This document shows, piece after piece, positions 43,717 through 54,899 of a stretch of DNA of 64,000 nucleotides. The notes under the pieces are model-generated. The model saw only the letters and a program-made list of their open reading frames with translations. It was not told where the DNA came from and did no database searches. The stretch comes from Megamerina dolium. Its lineage: Eukaryota; Arthropoda; Insecta; Diptera; Megamerinidae. The stretch is from assembly GCA_963854835.1 (NCBI GenBank), contig OY978526.1:11859277-11923276 (forward strand), written 5' to 3'. How positions within the stretch are numbered: the stretch's first letter is position 1; each line of letters starts with the position of its first letter. The position numbers were made by a program, and so were the translations under genes.

Positions 43717-44283
43717 AGATCAAGAACTGTCAGAGCGGAAATAAAAGCACAGATGGAAGAATGGGCAGGTGTGCTTAACAACCAGCAAAAAGAAAAGGCT
43801 TTACAACTATTGGAGAAGTACAGTTCAATCTTTTCTTCAAATGGAAAAATAGGAGGACGAACAACCATCGTGAAGCATCACATTGACACCGGTGATTTTA
43901 GACCAATTCGTCAAACACCACGACGAGTTCCATTGGCCAAAAGAGACGAAGCCGTTAAGCTGATTACCGATATGCAGAAACAAGGTGTTATTGAACCATC
44001 AGCGAGTCCATGGAGTTCACCAGTTGTGCTGGTAAAGATGAAGGATGGAAGTACTCGATTTTGTGTTGATTACAGAAAGCTGAATGATATTACGAAAAAA
44101 GACAGCTATCCACTGCCAAGAATCGATGACACTCTGGACACACTATCTGGTGCGAAGTGGTTCTCAACTCTTGATTTGCAAAGTGGCTACTGGCAAGTGG
44201 AACTTGGTAAGGAGGACAAAGAGAAAACAGCTTTCAGTATTGGCGAAGTTTATGCAATGCGCCAGCTACTTTCGAACGTTTGA
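43717..44283 (+). pseudogene. N-terminal reverse transcriptase of the plus-strand gypsy copy
   Basis: Same frame as the protease, downstream of the TGA. It shows the fingers and palm start: RQTPRRVPLAKRDE, GVIEPSASPWSSPVV, FCVDYRKLNDIT, SYPLPRIDDTLD, STLDLQSGYWQ and KTAFSI. It stops being collinear at 44241-44250, where about a dozen residues normally found before the NAPATFERLM block are missing and the frame changes. Confidence 0.88.
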
Positions 44284-46520
44284 TGGAGCGTGTACTCAGA
44301 GGACTATACTGGAAAACGTGCTTGGTGTACCTCGATGACATTATTGTGATGGGAAAAGATTTTAACGACCACCTGGAAAAGTTGAAAGAAGTATTTGAGC
44401 ATATACAATCAGCAGGGCTTAAACTGAATATGAAAAAGTGTTCACTCTTCAGGCAAGAAGTTAAATATCTTGGCCATAAAGTAACAACAGAAGGGGTACA
44501 TACCGACGAGGAGAAAGTAGCAGCAGTTCAAGAATGGCCTATTCCGTCGAATCTTCACGAGCTAAGAAGCTTCCTAGGCTTATGCACCTACTATAGACGA
44601 TTTGTTCCTGGATTTGCAAACATTGCCAGCAGTCTGCATGAGTTGACAAGAAAGAACAAACCATTTGTGTGGGGCGAGGAACAACAGAAAGCATTCGAAC
44701 AGCTGAAAGAAAAACTCTGTTCAGCACCAATATTAGCGTATCCAGTACCTGGTCAAAAGTTTGTGTTGGACACAGATGCGAGTGGCTATGGAATAGGTGG
44801 TGTGCTCTCTCAGATCATAGATGGGCAAGAAAAAGTAATAGCATACTACAGTAAAATCCTGTCGAAGCCAGAAAGAAATTACTGTGTCACACGAAGAGAG
44901 TTGCTCGCAATACTGGAATGTGTAAAGTATTTCCATAAATACTTGTACGGTCAGTCATTTCATCTACGAACTGACCACTCAGCGCTAAGGTGGTTATTGC
45001 AATTAAAAAACCCAGAAGGACAATTGGCGCGCTGGATTGAAAGGCTGCAGAGTTATGATTTTACCATCGAACATCGTAAAGGAGGACATCACGGCAACGC
45101 GGATGCTCTATCTCGTCGTCCTTGCAAAATGGAATGTAAGCATTGTTCTCGAGTGGAAAGCAAGGAGCACATTGTCGACATACGATTTACGAATATATTG
45201 CCGGAGGAGTCATGGACCACCGAACGAGTGCAAGAAGATCAGCGGAACGACCCAGATCTCGTAAAGATTATGGAATACAAGGAGCAGGGCATACGTCCAG
45301 ATTGGCAAGAAATGGCTAATGAGAGTCCAATAGCAAAGGCATACTGGGCGCAGTGGCAAAGCCTGCACTTACTAGACGGATGTTTATTCCGAACATGGGA
45401 AAGTGAAGGTGGAAAAATCACTTATGATCTTCTAGTGGTATCCAAGGCAAGAATAAATGAAGTGATAGCTGAGTATCACAATGCCTCCAGTGGAGGGCAT
45501 TTGGGAATCACCAAAACCGTCGAGAAAATAAAGAAACGATTTTATTGGGTTGGATGTCATGACCATGTCGCTGATTGGATTCGGAAGTGTAAGCAATGTG
45601 CAATGGCCAAAGGTCCCACTAAGAAAAGTCGTGGTAAGATGCACCAATACACCGTGGGTGCTCCATTTGAGCGAATTGCTATGGACATAGCTGGGCCATT
45701 TCCATTACGCAATGCAGGAAACAAGTATGTTCTGGTGGTTATAGATTACTTCAGTAAATGGCCTGAAGTATACCCCATTCCAAATCAAGAAGCTAGTATA
45801 GTTGCGGATGTATTCGTGAACCAATGGATTACTCGTTTTGGTGTACCGATGGAGTTACACTCAGACCAAGGTCGAAATTTCGAATCAGTTGTATTCCAAG
45901 AGATATGCCGTATGCTGGGTATATACAAAACTCGTACAACACCTTTGCATCCACAATCTGATGGCATGGTAGAACGATTTAACCGTACCTTGGAGAAATA
46001 TTTGAGAAAAGTCGTAGATAAATACCAAAGAGACTGGGATGTACATATACCAATGTTCATGTTGTGCGCATATCGATGCGCACAACATGATACGACGGCT
46101 ACTACATCGGCAATGGCAATTTTTGGAAACGATTTAAGACTGCCAGCTGATTTAAAATTTAGAGTCGTAACACCAACGAGATCAACCGAAGGTAATTATA
46201 CTAGCGAAAAGCGGGAACAGTTGGATGAAGTACATCGGTTCATCAGAAAGCGGTCGCAGATGATAAGCGATAAGATGAAGGCCAGGTATGACTTGAAAGC
46301 AAATTCAAAAGGGTTCTATGAAGGAGAGCTTGTAATGCTTCATAATCCACAACGAAAGAAAGGCCTGTCTCCTAAACTACAGACTCATTGGGAAGGACCA
46401 TATGAGATTATAGCAAAGATAAATGACGTAGTGTATCGTATTCAACGTGCCTGGAATAAAAGAGCAAAGTTTAAAGTAGTGCACTTGGAGCGACTTGCGC
46501 CATATCGAGGGGAAGTATAA
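44254..46520 (+). CDS. pol: C-terminal polyprotein part: reverse transcriptase palm, RNase H and integrase
   Basis: The open frame carries the catalytic YLDDIIVMG box near 44328, the connection domain (FLGLCTYYRRFVPGFA) and RNase H with DTDASGYGIGG and RTDHSALRWLL. Integrase follows with an HHCC zinc finger (YHNASSGGHLG, CKQCAMA) and a DDE core (MDIAGPF, ELHSDQGRNFES, DGMVERFNRT), then a GPY-type module (HWEGPYEII) near the end. It has no chromodomain. The ATG at 44280 is internal to the domain, so this is not a natural start. It differs from the other copy at seven residues that I can count. Confidence 0.93.
46058..46089. repeat. Perfect hairpin inside integrase coding sequence
   Basis: The 14-base arms CATGTTGTGCGCAT and ATGCGCACAACATG are separated by four bases. 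The same structure is present in the other copy at 51726-51757. Confidence 0.85.
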
Positions 46521-46558
46521 AAACTTGTTCGGGACGAACAAGGTTAAGAGGAGGGCAG

Positions 46559-46997
46559 TGTAACGAGTATCGATAGTTGGTTACTCATCACTATTGTGAC
46601 TGACACTATTGGCAGCATCGACATGAATGTCAACAAAAAGAAATAAGCGATAACCAGAACAAGCCAACGAGAAAGGAAGAGAAGAATCTGGATAAAGGAA
46701 GATTCTGGGGTGTTGCCAACAGAGTATAAATAGAGCCAGTGTTGAGAAGTGAGAATCAATCGAATCCCGAACGTGACTGCACAAACATCTATACAGAGGC
46801 AAAAGTTGATAGTACATTAAAGTGTTATTGTAAATAGTTGATTATAAACAGAGTTGATTGTAAATAGTGTTTATTAAAATAAATTGTTGCTGTATATAGT
46901 TGTATAAAATAAGTGTTGCAGTTATTATTCACAGAATCCAGTGATCGAACAAAGTAATTCAAATAGAATTAAACGCTCACAGAATAAAAACGTAACA
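46559..46997 (+). repeat. 3' LTR of the plus-strand gypsy copy (439 bp)
   Basis: It runs TGTAACG to CGTAACA and is preceded by the polypurine tract AAGAGGAGGGCAG. A TATCGATA motif lies at 46568-46575 and a TATAAATAG box at 46725-46733. AATAAA occurs near 46877. A few differences from the 437-bp LTRs of the other copy. Confidence 0.93.
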
Positions 46998-47001
46998 ATA
47001 T

Positions 47002-47630
47002 GTATATCTAAGCACTACCAGCTGAAGGCCATTACTGCTAGTATTGTTCCCTTAAGGTAGCAAATTTTTAATTATAAGTTACTTTGTAATAAATAAATAA
47101 TAAAAAAATAAAGCATTCTGAAAGACTCATATGAACTTTTGCATGGTAATATAGGGGTGCGTTTGGCTTAGCCGAATGCTATAAATAATGCCAAAAAACT
47201 AACAAAACTAATGAAAAAACGTTACTTAATACTTACTTACTACATTTATTCAAACTGAAAATGCAATTTAGCATACTTTTGGTAAGTTTTTGGAAGATTG
47301 ATCACGAATTTTTTTCCCAGTTCTCCCTAATTGCCCTCTTTTGTTCAAAAATACTGGTAAATTGACGTTCATTTTTATAAACATTTTTAGCCAGTATGCC
47401 CAATGGGATTTAAGTCAGGACTGAGTGTTGGTTATATCCTTAATAATATGTTTTCCTCTTCAAATCAGTGAATGGAATGCCGTGAGACGTGGATTGAAGC
47501 ATTAAATTGTCGGAAATTTATTTTGATGTGAGGATTCACATTTTTGTAAGATTCTTTTTTTGTTTTATGATCAAATATATATAAGGTGTAGTAAAAAGAA
47601 ATCCATTATTTTTCCAATAGATGGCTTTAG
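47002..47630. other. Spacer between the gypsy copy and the mariner relic
   Basis: AT-rich, non-coding. The left end of the mariner element probably starts near 47580 (GGTGTAGTAAAAAGAAATCC), but a matching right terminal repeat was not found. Confidence 0.35.
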
Positions 47631-47639
47631 TAACCTTTA

Positions 47640-48690
47640 TTTCGTGTTGTATAAGTGCGTTCGATGTCGTTAGAAAGATAGGATTTCGTTCTAAATAAAC
47701 CTTTCAGGAAGTTTTGTGATTGCTTGACTCAGTATTGTTTGAGCACGCGTCAAAGATGGACACCAGTAAAGAGAAAATATGCCATAATTTACAGTTTTTT
47801 TTCGATAAAGGCGAAAACTTAAGCCAGACGGCTGAAAATGTGAATAGTGTTTATAGTCTTGATACTGTAACAGCCAATCACGTGCAATTTTGATTTCGTC
47901 GATTCTGTTCCGGTAATTTTGATGTCAAAGATGCACCACGCTCTGGAAGGCCAATTGTCGAAAATATCGATAAAATAATGGAAATCGTCGAGTCTGACCG
48001 TCATGTAAGCACTGTTTCTATTGCCCAGGAGCTAAACATTGCACAAAAAACTGTTTGGAACCATTTAAATAAGGCTGGATACAAAAAGAATCTTGATGTA
48101 TGGGTGCCACACGAGTTAACGCAAAAAAACCTCATGGACCAAATTTCTATCTGCGATTCGCTGCTGAATCGCAACAAAATCGATCCATTTCTGAAACGAA
48201 TGGTTATTAGTGATGAAAAGTGGGTCACTTACGACAACGTCATCATTTGAAACGGTCGTGGTCGAATTGCGGTGAGCCGGCGCAAACGGTGGCCAAGTCA
48301 GGATTGACGGTCAGAAAGGTTTTGGTATGTGTTTGGTGGGATTGGCAAGGATTCATCTACTATGAGCTACTCCCCTACTCCCAAACTTTCAATTCGGACC
48401 TGTACTGTCAACAATTGGACCGTCTGAAGGAAGCAATCGCCCAGATGCGGCCAACTTTGGCTAATAGGAGAGGAATTGTGTTTCATCAGAAGCTCCGGAA
48501 GCTTGGTTGGGAGGTGCTTATGCATCCACCTTATAGTCCGGACCTGGCACCAAGTGATTACTACCTGTTCCTGTCTATGGCGAATGATTTTGCCTGAAAA
48601 TTCGCTTCAAGAGAAGCTTGTGAAAATCGACTGTCCCAGTTTTTTGCCAATAGGTGTTGCATGCGGCCTGCCTTGCCTGTGAAGAGATGA
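47640..48690 (+). pseudogene. Mariner (DD34D) transposase pseudogene
   Basis: The sequence reads along the mariner transposase order with frameshifts. Helix-turn-helix parts come first (GNFDVKDAPRSGRP, SIAQELNIAQKTVWNHL), then WVPHELTQKN, the first catalytic Asp in ISDEKWVTYDN, and VCVWWDWQGFIYYELLP. The end is MHPPYSPDLAPSDYYLF with the third Asp. The block with the second catalytic Asp is deleted: the frame goes from IVFHQ straight to KLRKLGWEV. There are also stops (for example near 47896) and a frameshift near 48240. Inactive. Relatively late decay, since long stretches are readable. Confidence 0.93.
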
Positions 48691-48699
48691 AGTTTGTTT

Positions 48700-50816
48700 T
48701 TTTTTAATGCAATTTTATTGATAAAACTAAATGACTTACCTACTTCATCCATAGACATGGTGTGGTCATGTGTGTTTCCTCTTTTGTGACAACCCAATTG
48801 ACGTATGCCGCCATTTGAACTGTGGTACAGTACAAAAGGAAAGATCCGTCAAAGAAATGTATTAATTGTATTACAGTACGAATAAAGAGTTAACTAAGTA
48901 CGAACAGGGCTGTTATTCGGTAACGAAGAATATTATGTTGGTTAGGATGAGTGGAAATGTTACTGTAAGCGTGTATGTTAGGTTTAACATAGATACGTCT
49001 GTGGTCTGTAACTTTACATGGATGTACAAAAGAAATATCGTGTGCTTTGTTGGTGTAACATGCATGTACAAGAGAAGCATTATGTGTTGAAGAATATTAT
49101 TTAACGTTAATGTACGAGGACAATACGGTGAACGATTCTCGTCGGAGGCATCACCGATGTGTGTAGTGGTGAGCAAGGGAACGACATATGAATGTGTGGG
49201 TTATGAAGCGGCGTTGTCTGTGTGATGCAAAGCCCTACTTCGGCAGGAAAATAAAATGGAGCATGTGGCAGTATTGGTGCCGACGGTAACAAGGAAAAAG
49301 AAAAAAAACGTTTTTCTTCTGTTTTCAGTTAGGGTATAAATACTCGGATCCGTTGGTTGCGGGAGGAGATTCGTTATTTTGAAAAACAGCGGTGCAGATG
49401 ACTCATCGAGAGTGGAGATAGTGAGAAGAAAAAGTGGTGAAGTAATCCGTTCGAGTTGAAGTGGTACGGTGAATCGGCAGAGTATATATCGTGGACAATC
49501 ACTGATTACGTGATATATATAATATATATAAACCCGGTAGTGTGAGTGCAGTGGAAGGAACCCTTGATGCAGAAGCAGTGAAATAATCGTGTTCCAGTCA
49601 CATCAAGAAAGAAGCAGCAGAATTTGAGAGCTGCTCCTAGTGCGGGTCTAAAAGTAAGCATACGTAAATGTTAGTTGTGCGAGTGATTCCCGCCAACAAG
49701 GTACCTGGAACAGATAAGACTGAGTTCTAAATACTGAGTGGACCACCGTAACACACAATAGAAAGCCGATGTTAAATTTGAAATTGCCCACGTATGGTTT
49801 TGATGTATTATGCCGATGTTCGAATGGTGTTGTTAACAGAAAGTAGTGTGAGTTAACATGCATGTTCATACGAATTCGATAGAGTAAAGATTCCCCAAGA
49901 GATTATTCTATTAGCGCACCGCGACAGAAGTCACCACTAAACCCCAATGATTGAGATGTGGATCCATATATTATATTTTTTATTTGTGTGCATATTGTGT
50001 TGCCCATAATTTTGTTTCTCTGTTGCTTACATTCATTTTTTTTGGATATAGTTATTTATACATTTTATGAAATTTAATTTATAATTGCTAATTTTGCAAA
50101 TTTTTCTAATTTGATGTGAAAATTGAGGAAAACCTAGTTTTACCATTTTTTTGGTCTTGTTCCACTGTTTATGTGCAAGAGACGATGAAGTGCGGCAACA
50201 GTGTTGCATGATTCAAATAATCGCTGGCATATTTTTTTTTGTTGCGTGCGAGTCGGTCACCTACTGTGATCCCCCCATTGAGCTCAATAGAGGTAGGACA
50301 TAGCTAGGGTGGTTATTCTCTGTGGTTTGTAAAGATATTTTTTTCTTTCATGCGATATATTTTTTTTGAATTGCTGATCTCTTGTGCATACAGCGATGCA
50401 CGTATATGGTTTTCCAATTTTTGTGTAAAATGACATATATTTTTTTTTGTGTTTATATTTATTCATATTGTAGAAATTCATTCCAAATGGTAGCTTTAAG
50501 GAGTATTTGATATTTGTATTTAAGAATTAATTCCTGTTATTATGTTTCACCTACCAATAAATTATAATTTGTTTTTGTGAATTTGAACTGCAAGAAATAA
50601 TGAGCGGCTAAGAGGTTTATTGTAGGGGATATGGGAGTGGAACGATGGTAGGCTAATGCTTCAGTGCCGGGTTTTTTTTGGGGATTACCCGCGATGTTGC
50701 AAGGTATGCACGGGCCATCCAGGTAGGGTGGGTGCTCATCGTCGCATACCAAGATGAAGTTAGTGTGAGTGACGTTATGGTGGATGTAGATGTGTGGTCA
50801 TATATGTTGTATGTAT
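48700..50816. other. Non-coding repeat-like DNA left of the minus-strand gypsy insertion
   Basis: No coding frame is supported. A promoter-like GGGTATAAATACTCGG at 49333-49348, followed by GC-richer sequence than the surroundings, looks like part of an LTR or other retroelement leader. Small internal repeats occur near 49015-49085 (ACATGNATGTACAANAGAA twice). Its identity is unknown. Confidence 0.35.
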
Positions 50817-50820
50817 ATAT

Positions 50821-51257
50821 TGTTACGTTTTTATTCTGTGAGCGTTTAATTCTATTTGAATTACCTTGTTCGATCACTGGATTCTGTTAATGATAACTGC
50901 AACACTTATTTTATACAACTATATACAGCAACAATTTATTTAATAAACACTATTTACAATCAACTCTGTTTATAATCAACTATTTACAATAACACTTTAA
51001 TGTACTAGCAACTTTTGCCTCTGTATAGATGTTTGCGCAGTCACGATCTGAATTCGATTGATTTCAATTCTCAACACTGGCTCTATTTATACTCTGTTGG
51101 CAACACCCCAGAATCTTCCTTTATCGAGATTCTTCTCTTCCTTTCTCGTTGGCTTGTTCTGGTTATCGCTTATTTCTTTTTGTTGACATTCGTTTCGATG
51201 CTGCCAATAGAGTCAGTCACAATAGTGATGAGTAATCAACTATCGATACTCGTTACA
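50821..51257 (-). repeat. 3' LTR of the minus-strand gypsy copy
   Basis: 437 bp, TG...CA ends. The adjacent polypurine tract reads AAGAGGAGGGCAG on the minus strand (51258-51270). TATCGATA lies at 51241-51248. Confidence 0.95.
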
Positions 51258-51294
51258 CTGCCCTCCTCTTAACCTTGTTCGTCCCGAACAAGAT

Positions 51295-53561
51295 TTATAC
51301 TTCCCCTCGATATGGCGCAAGTCGCTCCAAGTGCACTACTTTAAACTTTGCTCTTTTATTCCAGGCACGTTGAATACGATACACTACGTCATTTATCTTT
51401 GCTATAATCTCATATGGTCCTTCCCATTGAGTCTGTAGTTTAGGAGACAGGCCTTTCTTTCGTTGTGGTTTATGAAGCATTACAAGCTCTCCTTCATAGA
51501 ACCCTTTTGAATTTGCTTTCAAGTCATACCTGGCCTTCATCTTATCGCTTATCATCTGCGACCGCTCTCTGATGAACCGATGTACTTCATCCAACTGTTC
51601 CCGCTTTTCGCTAGTATAATTACCTTCGGTTGATCTCGTTGGTGTTACGACTCTAAATTTTAAATCAGCTGGCAGTCTTAAATCGTTTCCAAAAATTGCC
51701 ATTGCCGATGTAGTAGCCGTCGTATCATGTTGTGCGCATCGATATGCGCACAACATGAACATTGGTATATGTACATCCCAGTCTCTTTGGTATTTATCTA
51801 CGACTTTTCTCAAATATTCCTCCAAGGTACGGTTAAATCGTTCTACCATGCCATCAGATTGTGGATGCAAAGGTGTTGTACGAGTTTTGTATATACCCAG
51901 CATACGGCATATCTCTTGGAATACAACTGATTCGAAATTTCGACCTTGGTCTGAGTGTAACTCCATCGGTACACCAAAACGAGTAATCCATTGGTTCACG
52001 AATACATCCGCAACTATACTAGCTTCTTGATTTGGAATGGGGTATACTTCAGGCCATTTACTGAAGTAATCTATAACCACCAGAACATACTTGTTTCCTG
52101 CATTGCGTAATGGAAATGGCCCAGCTATGTCCATAGCAATTCGCTCAAATGGAGCACCCACGGTGTATTGGTGCATCTTACCACGACTTTTCTTAGTGGG
52201 ACCTTTGGCCATTGCACATTGCTTACACTTCCGAATCCAATCAGCGACATGGTCATGACATCCAACCCAATAAAATCGTTTCTTTATTTTCTCGACGGTT
52301 TTGGTGATTCCCAAATGCCCTCCACTGGAGGCATTGTGATACTCAGCTATCACTTCATTTATTCTTGCCTTGGATACCACTAGAAGATCATAAGTGATTT
52401 TTCCACCTTCACTTTCCCATGTTCGGAATAAACATCCGTCTCGTAAGTGCAGGCTTTGCCACTGCGCCCAGTATGCCTTTGCTATTGGACTCTCATTAGC
52501 CATTTCTTGCCAATCTGGACGTATGCCCTGCTCCTTGTATTCCATAATCTTTACGAGATCTGGGTCGTTCCGCTGATCTTCTTGCACTCGTTCGGTGGTC
52601 CATGACTCCTCCGGCAATATATTCGTAAGTCGTATGTCGACAATGTGCTCCTTGCTTTCCACTCGAGAACAATGCTTACATTCCATTTTGCAAGGACGAC
52701 GAGATAGAGCATCCGCGTTGCCGTGATGTCCTCCTTTACGATGTTCGATGGTAAAATCATAACTCTGCAGCCTTTCAATCCAGCGCGCCAATTGTCCTTC
52801 TGGGTTTTTTAATTGCAATAACCACCTTAGCGCTGAGTGGTCAGTTCGTAGATGAAATGACTGACCGTACAAGTATTTATGGAAATACTTTACACATTCC
52901 AGTATTGCGAGCAACTCTCTTCGTGTGACACAGTAATTTCTTTCTGGCTTCGACAGGATTTTACTGTAGTATGCTATTACTTTTTCTTGCCCATCTATGG
53001 TCTGAGAGAGCACACCACCTATTCCATAGCCACTCGCATCTGTGTCCAACACAAACTTTTGACCAGGTACTGGATACGCTAATATTGGTGCTGAACAGAG
53101 TTTTTCTTTCAGCTGTTCGAATGCTTTCTGTTGTTCCTCGCCCCACACAAATGGTTTGTTCTTTCTTGTCAACTCATGCAGACTGCTGGCAATGTTTGCA
53201 AATCCAGGAACAAATCGTCTATAGTAGGTGCATAAGCCTAGGAAGCTTCTTAGCTCGTGAAGATTCGACGGAATAGGCCATTCTTGAACTGCTGCTACTT
53301 TCTCCTCGTCGGTATGTACCCCTTCTGTTGTTACTTTATGGCCAAGATATTTAACTTCTTGCCTGAAGAGTGAACACTTTTTCATATTCAGTTTAAGCCC
53401 TGCTGATTGTATATGCTCAAATACTTCTTTCAACTTTTCCAGGTGGTCGTTAAAATCTTTTCCCATCACAATAATGTCATCGAGGTACACCAAGCACGTT
53501 TTCCAGTATAGTCCTCTGAGTACACGCTCCATCAAACGTTCGAAAGTAGCTGGCGCATTGC
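51295..53561 (-). CDS. pol: C-terminal polyprotein part: reverse transcriptase palm, RNase H and integrase
   Basis: An uninterrupted frame with the same domains as in the plus-strand copy: YLDD box near residue 17 from the first ATG, RNase H, HHCC finger, DDE integrase core and GPY-type module. Relative to the other copy I count seven residue changes, among them LHLRDG for LHLLDG and RTLEEY for RTLEKY. The open frame was probably maintained until recently, yet it is disconnected from the upstream reverse transcriptase by a frame change at about 53562. Confidence 0.93.
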
Positions 53562-54098
53562 ATAAACTTCGCCAATACTGAAAGCTGTTTTCTCTTTGTC
53601 CTCCATACCAAGTTCCACTTGCCAGTAGCCACTTTGCAAATCAAGAGTTGAGAACCACTTCGCACCAGATAGTGTGTCCAGAGTGTCATCGATTCTTGGC
53701 AGTGGATAGCTGTCTTTTTTCGTAATATCATTCAGCTTTCTTTAATCAACACAAAATCGAGTACTTCCATCCTTCATCTTTACCTGCACAACTGGTGAAC
53801 TCCATGGACTCGCTGATGGTTCAATAGCACCTTGTTTCTGCATATCGGTAATCAGCTTAATGGCTTCGTCTCTTTTGGCCAATGGAACTTGTCGTGGTGT
53901 TTGACGAATTGGTCTAAAATCACCGGTGTCAATGTGATGCTTCACGATGGTTGTTCGTCCTCCTGTTTTTCCATTTGAAGAAAAGATTGAACTGTACTTC
54001 TCCAATAGTTGTAAAGCCTTTTCTTTTTGCTGGTTGTTAAGCACACCTGCCCATTCTTCCATCTGTGCTTTTATTTCCGCTCTGACAGTTCTTGATCT
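53562..54098 (-). pseudogene. N-terminal reverse transcriptase of the minus-strand gypsy copy
   Basis: It follows the protease in the same frame after a TGA. The conserved FCVDYRKL block is broken here by a TAA in place of the Tyr codon (53742-53744). The frame then continues to KTAFSI and ends at the same palm deletion as in the other copy. Confidence 0.88.
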
Positions 54099-54899
54099 TC
54101 AACTTTTTATCGACGAACCATTTTCGCAGTCTACTACGGCAGTAACTTCCTGGCAATGACCAATCACCATTCCTTTCTTCACAACTGTAGATGTATTAGT
54201 TGGGTTTAATATTCGCACCGGTACTATTCCATTTTCTTTAGGTTCTACTAACGTCCTACCAAGTATGATGTTTTTATTTTGTATTTCTTTATCTGCTTCC
54301 ACTAACCACAACTTGCCTGTCCCATCATCCACATTTATCTGTGCCCAAATCACCGCTTCTGATTTTGCTGGAACCTCTTGGCGTTGACATGCCAGTACTC
54401 GTTTGATGTTTCCACTCCGCTTGTAACCGATGTTCAATGGTAATTCGACATTTGCACAACGTAGTATCCGTTGATTTAAATCTAACGTAAATGCGTTGTC
54501 AATCATAAAATCAACACCAATTATTACGTCATCGATGATGTCGGCCACAATGAATTCATGTTCCCATGTGCAATTTCCAATAGATACTCGTTTCTTTATC
54601 TTGCCCAGAATTTGTGCATCCTCACCCGTTGCTGTACGCAATTTTATTCCTATTAAAGGCTCAAACCTCTTTACCAAATCGCTCTTGATTATAGAATGTG
54701 ATGCACCAGTATCCAGGGTTAACGTGAATTCCATATTGTCCAATTTTCCATCAATAGTCAAGCTGCTTGGCACACGCTGTAGTTGTGAAATGTGAATGAT
54801 GGGGCAACCCACTTTTGGAGTCAGTTCACGCACCGCTGAACTGACTCGATTTAGTTTTATGATGGATTTGTGTTAGTGGAGCGATCACTATCCACCTTA
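54099..54899 (-). CDS. Retroviral-type aspartic protease domain of the minus-strand gypsy copy
   Basis: LDTGASHS and IIGVDFMIDN are intact; one substitution relative to the other copy changes the residue after the IDN. The frame lies -1 relative to gag and overlaps its last codons. It ends at the shared TGA. Confidence 0.87.

Larger units (their letters stand above)
41570..46997 (+). mobile_element. Ty3/gypsy LTR retrotransposon, plus-strand copy lacking its 5' LTR
   Basis: It is flanked by ATAT on both sides (41566-41569 and 46998-47001), a 4-bp target duplication. Only the first about 9 bases of the 5' LTR (TGTAACGAG, from 41570) remain; they join directly to the second half of the primer-binding site and leader. 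The internal order is gag, protease, reverse transcriptase, RNase H, integrase, polypurine tract, then a complete 3' LTR. Compared with the minus-strand copy it also lacks 11 bp including the gag start codon, has a stop early in gag (near 41750) and a short frame-breaking deletion near 42272. No env frame. It cannot be expressed normally. Confidence 0.93.

Noticed and set aside
44280..46520. Stand-alone gene starting at the ATG at 44280
   Set aside because: The ATG is inside the reverse transcriptase palm; the frame is only a fragment of a polyprotein after a deletion.
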